DNA from: Pseudomonadota bacterium
GTDB taxonomy: Bacteria > Pseudomonadota > Gammaproteobacteria > Burkholderiales > Burkholderiaceae_F
Direction: 5' to 3'
Assembly (NCBI GenBank): GCA_023443095.1
Contig: JAEZVV010000081.1
Span: 1 to 18,869, forward strand
Length of the DNA: 18,869 nt
Shown: positions 13,568-18,869 of the stretch, piece by piece
Numbering within the stretch: position 1 is the stretch's first letter
Layout: every line of letters begins with the position of its first letter
The notes under the pieces: model-generated
Database searches by the model: none
What the model was told of the DNA's origin: nothing
Seen by the model: only the letters and a program-made list of their open reading frames with translations
Translations under genes and position numbers: made by a program

Positions 13568-13969
13568 ATGGGCATGACACCCCAGCTGTGTGTGCGGCAT
13601 GACGCCATTTTCGTCGGCTTCAAGCCGATCGACGATCTGCACAAAGAGTTCCAGGACATCCTCGATGCCTTGAACGATCCGTCCGAAGCCGATTACGGCC
13701 GCCATCTGCTTGCTCTGCACGAGCACATGCTGCGACACACCGCGGCCGAGGAGACCTGGATGCGGCAGGAGGGCTTCGAACATTTCGCGCGCCACAAGCG
13801 TGCGCACGACCACCTGCTCGAGTCGATCTCCGAGATCCGCCGCCGTTTCGACAGCGGGGACGTGGCCGCGGTGCGCTCGTACGCCGCGGACCTGATGAAC
13901 TGGTTCGCCATTCATGCGCAGGAAGAAGACGCGCCGCTGGCCCAGTTGTTGAAGGGCGCCCGCGAGTGA
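13568..13969 (+). CDS. Bacteriohemerythrin (first of a tandem pair)
   Basis: The 133-residue protein is a single-domain hemerythrin with the full di-iron ligand set in family order and spacing: H25 (DDLHKEF), H57 and E61 (H-x3-E), H76 and H80 (H-x3-H), and H116 and D121 (H-x4-D). It should bind O2 at a di-iron site in the cytoplasm; relatives store or carry oxygen, deliver it to oxidases, or respond to NO. AAGGGAGA before the ATG at 13568 is a strong ribosome binding site. The promoter carries an FNR-type box. The stop codon overlaps the GTG of the second hemerythrin gene, so both proteins should be made together. Confidence 0.94.
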   Translation: MGMTPQLCVRHDAIFVGFKPIDDLHKEFQDILDALNDPSEADYGRHLLALHEHMLRHTAAEETWMRQEGFEHFARHKRAHDHLLESISEIRRRFDSGDVAAVRSYAADLMNWFAIHAQEEDAPLAQLLKGARE

Positions 13970-14358
13970 AGCGGCCGATGGGCGTCGTGCTCGACTTCGC
14001 GCCGATCGACGCCTTGCACGCGGAGTGGGAGCAGACCCTCGCCTGCCTGGAGCAGGCCAACGGTCGGGCCGCCACGGCCGCGGCTCTGAGCAGCCTGATC
14101 GCCCACATCGAACGCCACTTCGGCGCCGAAGAGCGGTGGATGAGCGAGTCGGGCTTCGGCGCTCGCCAGTGCCACGCGCGCGAACACGCGCAGGTGATCG
14201 AGGTGGTGCGCGACGTGATGCGCCGCTTCGAGGCCGGCGACGACGGCATTGTGGTCCGCCTCGCCGCCGAGCTGCCGCGCTGGTTCGAACTTCACGCCAG
14301 CAGCATGGACGCAGCGCTGGCGGCCCATCTGCGGCAGTTCTCCGGCCAGCCGCGCTGA
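13966..14358 (+). CDS. Second hemerythrin-like protein, overlapping the first
   Basis: The 130-residue product again has all seven di-iron ligands: H18 (DALHAEW), H51 and E55, H70 and H74, H110 and D115, with the same x3, x3 and x4 spacings as its neighbour. Elsewhere the two have diverged strongly, so this looks like an old duplication in which the metal site was kept. The GTG at 13966 forms a GTGA overlap with the stop of the first gene, suggesting translational coupling; an ATG at 13978 is an alternative start. It is more degenerate in its linker regions and has fewer aromatic residues near the site. O2 or NO binding is likely; a role as partner subunit is inference. Confidence 0.85.
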   Translation: MKRPMGVVLDFAPIDALHAEWEQTLACLEQANGRAATAAALSSLIAHIERHFGAEERWMSESGFGARQCHAREHAQVIEVVRDVMRRFEAGDDGIVVRLAAELPRWFELHASSMDAALAAHLRQFSGQPR

Positions 14359-14360
14359 AG

Positions 14361-14378
14361 CGCCGCGTTGCCGCGGCG
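14361..14378 (+). terminator. Hairpin after the hemerythrin operon
   Basis: CGCCGCG-TTGC-CGCGGCG is a perfect 7-bp hairpin two bases after the second hemerythrin stop. No T-run follows, so it may only stabilise the 3' end. Confidence 0.4.
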
Positions 14379-14433
14379 GCGAGGGTGAGACAATCGTCCA
14401 CCCCACTTACCATCCCTTTTCGGAGAACCTCTC

Positions 14434-14817
14434 ATGGCCGACGCCATCAACGACAGCTCGATGGATGCCGCCTCGCTTTACCGCGAGGACGTTTTCACCG
14501 ACCGCAAGGTTGGCACCATCCGCGTCCTCACCCCGGTGCTCGCGAGCGGCGCCGCCGACGCCGCCCGCCCTGTGATCTATGTGGGCGAGGCCCAGATCAT
14601 GACCCAGATGGGAGCTCTGCCGATCACGTTCGAGATCGAAGCGGCCGACCTGGCCGCCGCGGTAGCGGGTTACGGTGCCGCGGCCAATGCGGCCGTCGAG
14701 CGCACCATGCGCGAGCTGCAGGAGCTGCGCCGCCAGGCCGCGTCGTCGATCGTGGTGCCGGGCCAGGCCGGCTACGGCGGCATGCCGGGTGCGGGCGGCA
14801 AGATCCAGATGCCGTAA
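14434..14817 (+). CDS. Conserved hypothetical cytoplasmic protein
   Basis: The 127-residue protein has no signal peptide or membrane segment. Its middle (YREDVFTDRKVGTIRVLTPV and then VIYVGEAQIMTQMGALPITF) looks like a beta-rich domain, followed by a helix of about 45 residues (AADLAAAVAGYGAAANAAVE and on through RTMRELQELRRQAA) and a glycine-rich tail ending GGKIQMP. I recall similar proteins annotated as hypothetical in Betaproteobacteria, but no function. The GGAGAA before the ATG is a good ribosome binding site and codon use matches its neighbours. The stop lies one base from the convergent ypfJ-like stop. Confidence 0.85.
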   Translation: MADAINDSSMDAASLYREDVFTDRKVGTIRVLTPVLASGAADAARPVIYVGEAQIMTQMGALPITFEIEAADLAAAVAGYGAAANAAVERTMRELQELRRQAASSIVVPGQAGYGGMPGAGGKIQMP

Positions 14818-14818
14818 C

Positions 14819-15685
14819 TCAGGGCGCGCCCGGGGCGAAGGTGTTGCAGGCGGCCAGCTGGCCGCTTTTCCAGCCGGCGCGGAACCAGTGCGTTCTCTGT
14901 TCCGAGCTGCCGTGGGTGAAGGAGTCGGGCACGACGCGCCCGGCGGAGCGCTTTTGCAGGGCGTCGTCGCCGATTGCGGTGGCGGCCTGCAAGGCTTCGT
15001 CGATGTCGCCGGGTTCGACGATCTGGCGCGAGCGGTCGGCGTGGTGCGCCCATACCCCGGCCAGGCAATCGGCTTGCAGCTCGAGGCGCACCGACAAACG
15101 ATTGGCGTCGACTTGCGACGAAGCCTGCTGCAGCCCTTGCACCTTGCTCATGATGCCGAGCTGGTTCTGCACGTGATGGCCGACTTCGTGGGCGATCACA
15201 TAGGCCTGGGCAAAGTCGCCGGGGGCCTTGAAGCGATGCTGAAGCTCCTCGTAGAAAGCGAGGTCGATGTAGACGCTCTGGTCGAGCGGGCAATAAAACG
15301 GCCCGGTCGCGTGCTGACCGACTCCGCAGGCCGTTGGGGTGGAATCAGAAAACAGCACCAGCTTGGGCTCGCGGTAAGACTGCCCGGTCGCCCGGAACAC
15401 CGCGTTCCAGGTGTCTTCGGTGTCGGCCAGGACCACGCCGACCAAACGTGCTTTTGCGTCGTCGGCCGGCGGCTTCCGCCCGCTCGGCGCCGGCAGGCTG
15501 GCGGGAGCCGGACCTGCGCCCTCGCCCAGAAGATTCAGGACGATGCGCGGATCGAGACCGAAAAACATGGCGATGACGGCGATCACCAGCACACCGATGC
15601 CGCCGCCCACCAGGCCGCCGCGCCGCGCCGGACCCTGGCCGCGGCGGTCCTCGAGATTCTCGCTTTGCCTGCCGTCGGTTCGCAT
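14819..15685 (-). CDS. YpfJ-type neutral zinc metallopeptidase, membrane-anchored
   Basis: The 288-residue protein has a cytoplasmic N-terminus (RRGGLVGGGIG), one membrane helix (about 25-43), a proline-rich linker, and a zincin domain on the outer face. The zinc motif is HEVGHH (166-171), with a downstream ELQAD (202-206) that can supply the third ligand, and CLAGVWAHH follows. The NAVF, FYCPLDQSVYIDLAFYEEL and conserved cysteines match the YpfJ family (COG2321), whose substrates are not well defined. GGAG lies nine bases before the ATG. The gene runs convergent with the preceding hypothetical gene with one base between stops. Confidence 0.94.
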   Translation of the reverse strand: MRTDGRQSENLEDRRGQGPARRGGLVGGGIGVLVIAVIAMFFGLDPRIVLNLLGEGAGPAPASLPAPSGRKPPADDAKARLVGVVLADTEDTWNAVFRATGQSYREPKLVLFSDSTPTACGVGQHATGPFYCPLDQSVYIDLAFYEELQHRFKAPGDFAQAYVIAHEVGHHVQNQLGIMSKVQGLQQASSQVDANRLSVRLELQADCLAGVWAHHADRSRQIVEPGDIDEALQAATAIGDDALQKRSAGRVVPDSFTHGSSEQRTHWFRAGWKSGQLAACNTFAPGAP

Positions 15686-15733
15686 GGCCTGACTCCGTCG
15701 AGCGAAGCGCCGATTGCAGCATGCGGCCGACGC

Positions 15734-15756
15734 CGGGCCCAGGTGGATCGGGCCCG
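15734..15756 (-). terminator. Possible terminator hairpin of the proline-rich protein gene
   Basis: A 7-bp stem (15734-15740 with 15750-15756, nine-base loop) lies 28 bases after the stop. There is no T-tract, so confidence is limited. Confidence 0.35.
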
Positions 15757-15784
15757 CCGCGGGCGAGTTCAGCGTGGAGGTGGC

Positions 15785-16111
15785 TTAGTCGCGCCGGCGG
15801 CGCGGACGGTAGCCGTCGTCATCGTCATCCCAGCGGTCGCGATGCTTCCAGTGGTCGCCGCGCCAGTGCGGCCGATGCGGGCGCCAGTGGCCCGGCGGGC
15901 CCCAGTAGGGCGGGCGAACCACGGGCGGCGGCACCACCACCACGGGCGGACGAACCACCACCGGCGGCGGATAAGCCCCGTACCAGGGGGGGCCGACGGC
16001 CACACCCCAGCCCGGACCGCCGATCGAGATCGAGACGTCGGTGTGGGCGAAGGCGGGCGTGGCGCTCAGTGCGAGGGTGGCGGCCGTGGCGGCGAGCAAG
16101 CTGCGAAACAT
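15785..16111 (-). CDS. Small secreted proline-, tryptophan- and arginine-rich protein
   Basis: The 108-residue protein has a clear Sec signal peptide (MFRSLLAATAATLALSATPA, cleavage near residue 22). The mature part begins HTDVSISIGGPGWGVAVG, followed by proline/valine repeats (PPVVVRPPVVVVPPPVVRPP), a histidine/tryptophan segment (GHWRPHRPHWRGDHWKHRD), an aspartate run and a basic end (RPRRRRD). Many proteobacteria carry such small exported proteins annotated only as hypothetical; no function is known to me. The start at 16111 has a strong site, GGGAGGAAAT. The charged, His/Asp-rich tail could bind metals or envelope polymers, as speculation. Confidence 0.85.
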   Translation of the reverse strand: MFRSLLAATAATLALSATPAFAHTDVSISIGGPGWGVAVGPPWYGAYPPPVVVRPPVVVVPPPVVRPPYWGPPGHWRPHRPHWRGDHWKHRDRWDDDDDGYRPRRRRD

Positions 16112-16215
16112 ATTTCCTCCCGAGTTCTGTTCGTGTGGACTATGTGACTCCAAAACGCCCGGCAAGTGCCGCCGGCTGACGTACAGAGAGGTGAGAATCG
16201 TGTCGAGCTGTAACG

Positions 16216-16232
16216 CCGGTCGGGCCGACCGG
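16216..16232 (+). promoter_or_regulatory. 17-bp perfect inverted repeat just upstream of dinB
   Basis: CCGGTCGG-G-CCGACCGG ends ten bases before the dinB ATG. As DNA it is an operator-like palindrome; as RNA it could form a six-pair hairpin next to the ribosome binding site. It does not resemble a proteobacterial LexA box. Confidence 0.5.
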
Positions 16233-16242
16233 TTCTGAAGGA

Positions 16243-17340
16243 ATGGACAAGTCCCGTCGCATTGCTCATCTCGACATGGACGCGTTCTACGCGTCGGTGG
16301 AGCTGCTGCGCCGGCCCGAACTTCGGGGCCGGCCGGTGATCGTGGGTGGCCGCGGCGATCCGTCTCGCCGCGGTGTGGTCACCACCGCCAGCTACGAGGC
16401 GCGCCGGTTCGGCGTGGGCAGCGGCATGGCGATGAAAATCGCCGCCGCCCGCTGTCCCGACGCGGTGTTCCTGCCGGCCGACTTCGACGAGTACCGGCGT
16501 TTGTCGCGCCTGTTCAAGGCGGCGATCGCGCGGCTGGCGCCGGCGATCGAGGATCGCGGCATCGACGAGGTCTACATCGACCTGAGCCAGGTGCCGGGGG
16601 TCGAGGTCGAACACGGCGGCCTGCTGGCCCGCGAGATCAAACACGAGGTCTACCGCGACACCGGCCTCACGTGTTCGATCGCGGTGGCGCCCAACAAGCT
16701 GCTGGCCAAGCTCGGGTCTGAACTCGACAAACCCGACGGCCTCACCGTCCTGCTGCCGCAGGATCTCGAATCGCGGGTCTGGCCGCTGGCGGCCAGCCGG
16801 ATCAACGGTGTCGGGCCCAAGGCGGCGGCGCGCCTGGCCGAGATGGGGATCGCCACCATCGGGCAGCTGGCGGCGCGGCCGGCGGCCGAGCTGATCGCCG
16901 CCTTCGGCCAGAGCTACGGCGCGTGGTTGCACGCGGCAGCGCACGGCATAGACGAGCGGCCGGTGGTGCTCGAACGCGACCCCAAGTCCTTCAGCCGAGA
17001 AACCACGTTCGAACGCGACCTGCATCCGGTGCGGGAGCGCAGCGAAATCGAGGCGGTACTGACGAGTCTGGTGCAAAGGGTGGCGGCGGACCTCGCGCGG
17101 CGCGGCTGGGCCGGCCGCACGGTCGGCCTCAAGCTGCGTTTCGCCGATTTCAGCACCCTGACGCGCGACCTTACCCTGCCGCAGGCGACGGCCGACGCGG
17201 CCGCGATCGAGGTGGCGGTACGCGACGGCCTGGCCCGCATCGAACTGCGGCAGAAAGTGAGGTTGCTCGGGGTTCGGGTCGGCGGCCTGGTTTCGCGTGC
17301 CGAGATCGAGGCCGGACCGGAATCGCTGTCGCTGTTCTGA
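16243..17340 (+). CDS. dinB: DNA polymerase IV (Y family)
   Basis: The 365-residue protein performs translesion synthesis. It shows the catalytic HLDMDAFYASVE (9-20; D11), the acidic pair D108-E109 in GIDEVYIDLS, YEARRFGVGSGM (51-62) of the fingers, the helix-hairpin-helix INGVGPKAAARLAEMG, the little-finger domain (SFSRETTFERDL onward) and a C-terminal ESLSLF fitting a beta-clamp-binding motif. Length is normal for the family. The usual serine before I/LDE is glycine (G106), a mild variation. The only usable start is the ATG at 16243; its GAAGGA lies directly against the codon, an unusually short spacing. A perfect inverted repeat lies just upstream, and no LexA box was found, so SOS control is not supported by the sequence. 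Confidence 0.96.
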   Translation: MDKSRRIAHLDMDAFYASVELLRRPELRGRPVIVGGRGDPSRRGVVTTASYEARRFGVGSGMAMKIAAARCPDAVFLPADFDEYRRLSRLFKAAIARLAPAIEDRGIDEVYIDLSQVPGVEVEHGGLLAREIKHEVYRDTGLTCSIAVAPNKLLAKLGSELDKPDGLTVLLPQDLESRVWPLAASRINGVGPKAAARLAEMGIATIGQLAARPAAELIAAFGQSYGAWLHAAAHGIDERPVVLERDPKSFSRETTFERDLHPVRERSEIEAVLTSLVQRVAADLARRGWAGRTVGLKLRFADFSTLTRDLTLPQATADAAAIEVAVRDGLARIELRQKVRLLGVRVGGLVSRAEIEAGPESLSLF

Positions 17341-17432
17341 GCCGAGCGCTGCCGCACCGTGCTGGTCGGCAGCCGGCTTGCCGTTAGCGGGGGCGCGTGC
17401 TCGAATTGCCGCTCCACTCCCGGGAGAACGAG

Positions 17433-17813
17433 ATGGACCCCTTCAAGACGGCAGGCGCGTTCAGCTGGAACGAGTTGATGACGACCGACCCGGAAGCCGC
17501 CAAGGCTTTCTATGGGCCCCTGTTCGGCTGGACCTTCAGCGAGCATCCGATCGAAAACGGCGTCTACCACGTCGGCGCGGTGGGCGAGGCGGCCCTGTGC
17601 GGGATCATGAAGATCGGGCCGGAGATGGCGCCGATGCCGCCGGCCTGGGGTTCCTACGTCACGGTCGACGATGCCGACGCTAGCGCGAAGAAGGCCGTCG
17701 AGCTGGGCGGCAAGCTGCTGGCCGGCCCGTTCGACATTCCCCAGGTGGGGCGGATGGCGGTGTTGCAGGACCCGCAGGGCGCGGTCATCAGCGTGATGGC
17801 GTATTCGTCCTGA
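17433..17813 (+). CDS. VOC-family (glyoxalase/bleomycin resistance fold) protein
   Basis: The 126-residue protein has paired beta-alpha-beta-beta-beta units: AFSWNELMTTDPEAAKAFYG and PLFGWTF in the first, and WGSYVTVDDADASAKKAVEL with GPFDIPQVGRMAVLQDPQGA in the second. This is the single-domain VOC layout seen in CFP-27/30-like proteins. Members are metal-dependent enzymes or ligand binders, and the reaction cannot be told from sequence. GGGAGAA before the ATG at 17433 fixes the start; a longer open frame to 17397 has no site. Its last 26 bases overlap the end of the convergent epimerase gene. Confidence 0.9.
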   Translation: MDPFKTAGAFSWNELMTTDPEAAKAFYGPLFGWTFSEHPIENGVYHVGAVGEAALCGIMKIGPEMAPMPPAWGSYVTVDDADASAKKAVELGGKLLAGPFDIPQVGRMAVLQDPQGAVISVMAYSS

Positions 17814-18813
17814 CAGCGTCCCAAGCGGCCAGCAGCTCTGCCTCTCGGGCCGGGGCGAGCTTGCCGGCGCGGCGGCGGTCGTCCATGGGCGGCACTCCGG
17901 CGGCAAGGATGTCGTTCATGGTCTGCGCCAGCGGCCGCGTGCGCAGGCCGGCGCTGCGGGCGCGGCCGAGGTCGGCCGAATACAGGCCGCGGGTCTGCGG
18001 GTCGGACTCCGGCAGCCACAGCGGCAGTTCGGTCCAGGGTGCCACGCCTTGCGCGAGCAGGAAGTCGTCGCCCACCCATTCGATTTCGCCGGCGCTGCCG
18101 GCAAGATCAAGCGCGCTTTCTATCAGTTCGCCGAGCGAACCTCCGGCGTCGCCGCAGACCGGGCCGGTGGCGTTGAAGCTGCCGCTGCCGCCGACTTCGA
18201 GCAGGTCGACCAACCAGGCCGCGAGGTCGCGCGCGTCGATGCACTGGATCCTGCGCCCGGCCCGGCCCGGCGCGAGCACCCGGCCGCCCGCGGCGCCGCG
18301 CCAGACCCAGTAGGAGAAGCGCCCAGTCGGGTCGTCGGGCCCGACGATCAGCCCGGGTCGGACGATCAGCGAGCGTTCGCCGAAGTGGCGCGACAACACG
18401 CGTTCGCACTCGGCCTTGAGCGGGCCGTAGTTGGCGCCGGACACGGTTTCGGTGTCGTGGTCGTCGAGCGCCGCGGCGGGGTCGGTTTCCAGCAGCGGCG
18501 CATGAGCGAGCGAGGCGTAGGCCGAGACCGAGGAGACGAGGCAATAACTCGCCACCGAATCGCGCAGGGCGGTGCACGCGAGTTCGAGGTCCTGCGGGCG
18601 GTAGGCGCAGGTGTCGATCACCGCGTCGAAGCGCCGGCCGGCGAGCGGCGCCAGACCTTGGGTACGGTCGCCGGCCACCGCCTCGACCTCGATCGGCCAA
18701 TACGCCCGGCTGCGGCCACGGTTGAATACGGTGACCGAGTGGCCGCGAGCCACTGCCGCGTCGAGGCAGGCGCGGCCCAGGAAGACACCGCCGCCGAGGA
18801 TCAGGATTTCCAT
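17788..18813 (-). CDS. NAD(P)-dependent epimerase/reductase-like protein (extended SDR)
   Basis: The 341-residue protein begins MEILILGGGVFLGRACLDAA, a Rossmann nucleotide loop (GGGVFLG, 7-13), with FNRGRSRAYWP following the second strand. It carries DAVIDTCAYRPQD, the SSVSAY strand (94-99) and the YxxxK pair Y129/K133 (YGPLK) of extended short-chain dehydrogenases, then IVRPGLIVGPDDP and the interdomain segment IDARDLAAWLVDLL. The fold is secure and the substrate is not. Two ATGs are possible (18819, 18813); the second is preferred because TAGAGT lies exactly six bases before it, as at three other genes here, and neither has a good Shine-Dalgarno. Its 3' end overlaps the VOC gene by 26 bases. 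Confidence 0.9.
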   Translation of the reverse strand: MEILILGGGVFLGRACLDAAVARGHSVTVFNRGRSRAYWPIEVEAVAGDRTQGLAPLAGRRFDAVIDTCAYRPQDLELACTALRDSVASYCLVSSVSAYASLAHAPLLETDPAAALDDHDTETVSGANYGPLKAECERVLSRHFGERSLIVRPGLIVGPDDPTGRFSYWVWRGAAGGRVLAPGRAGRRIQCIDARDLAAWLVDLLEVGGSGSFNATGPVCGDAGGSLGELIESALDLAGSAGEIEWVGDDFLLAQGVAPWTELPLWLPESDPQTRGLYSADLGRARSAGLRTRPLAQTMNDILAAGVPPMDDRRRAGKLAPAREAELLAAWDAVRTNTPSR

Positions 18814-18819
18814 GGTCAT

Positions 18820-18825
18820 ACTCTA
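18820..18825 (-). promoter_or_regulatory. Candidate -10 element for a leaderless epimerase transcript
   Basis: TAGAGT on the minus strand is followed by six bases and the ATG at 18813. No -35 is apparent. Confidence 0.4.
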
Positions 18826-18869
18826 GCCGGCCGGCGCCGCGGGCGCGGCGGTGATAATTTTGGTCTTTG

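Noticed and set aside
16112..16242. LexA/SOS box upstream of dinB
   Set aside because: CTG and CAG triplets occur (for example CTGACGTACAG) but not with the CTGT-N8-ACAG spacing.
17348..17373. Hairpin after dinB as a terminator
   Set aside because: The stem is 7 bp with a 12-base loop and no T-tract; support is too weak to annotate.
18852..18858. TGATAAT as a plus-strand -10 element for a gene beyond the right edge
   Set aside because: No -35 is seen and no downstream gene is visible in the window.
1..18869. CRISPR array, tRNA/rRNA genes, insertion sequences, attachment sites
   Set aside because: No regularly spaced repeats, tRNA-like folds, transposase or integrase frames, or terminal inverted repeats were found by eye.

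Overview
The window is GC-rich bacterial chromosome with dense, short-spaced genes. It holds no rRNA, tRNA, insertion sequence, phage gene or CRISPR array. A tripartite-tricarboxylate (Bug/TctC) receptor, LysR and Crp/Fnr regulators, PdxH, TcdA, Pol IV, bacteriohemerythrins and a periplasmic multihaem flavocytochrome together point to a betaproteobacterium (Burkholderiales or Rhodocyclales type) able to live microaerobically or anaerobically. This placement is inferred from gene content; there is no phylogenetic marker in the window.

Left third (1-5928, all on the minus strand, so read right to left). A LuxR-type response regulator and a 7TMR-DISM-like histidine kinase form a two-gene operon that ends in a hairpin with a short T-tract. 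Downstream lies a second operon: a tetrahaem cytochrome c, a Tat-exported FAD reductase of the flavocytochrome c / fumarate reductase family, and a ModA-like periplasmic binding protein. After a strong hairpin comes a LysR-type regulator cut by the window edge. The region before the cytochrome carries a textbook LysR-type dyad, ATTGAT-N11-ATCAAT. The layout suggests a periplasmic reductase for a small organic acid, with electrons passing through the cytochrome and control by the LysR protein and possibly the two-component system. The substrate is unknown.

Middle (6019-11921, minus strand). An MFS permease, a ChaC-like gamma-glutamylcyclotransferase and pdxH lie in one direction, followed to the right by an orphan Bug receptor, a tandem-domain UspA protein, a small DUF2892 membrane protein and a Crp/Fnr-family regulator. 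The Bug, UspA and DUF2892 genes each end in a clear hairpin terminator.

Right third (12065-18813). On the plus strand are tcdA, a single-domain uspA, two overlapping hemerythrin genes, a conserved hypothetical gene, dinB and a VOC-fold protein. On the minus strand are a YpfJ-type zinc metallopeptidase, a small proline-rich secreted protein and an NAD-dependent epimerase-like protein. The uspA and hemerythrin promoters share the same architecture: an FNR-type palindrome (TTG-N8-CAA), then exactly 21 bases, then a TANCCT -10 element. This is a candidate oxygen- or NO-responsive mini-regulon that the nearby Crp/Fnr protein could control.

A second pattern recurs across the window. Four genes without a visible Shine-Dalgarno sequence (lysR, pdxH, tcdA and the epimerase) each have a TANNNT hexamer exactly six bases before the start codon, which is the arrangement expected of leaderless mRNAs.
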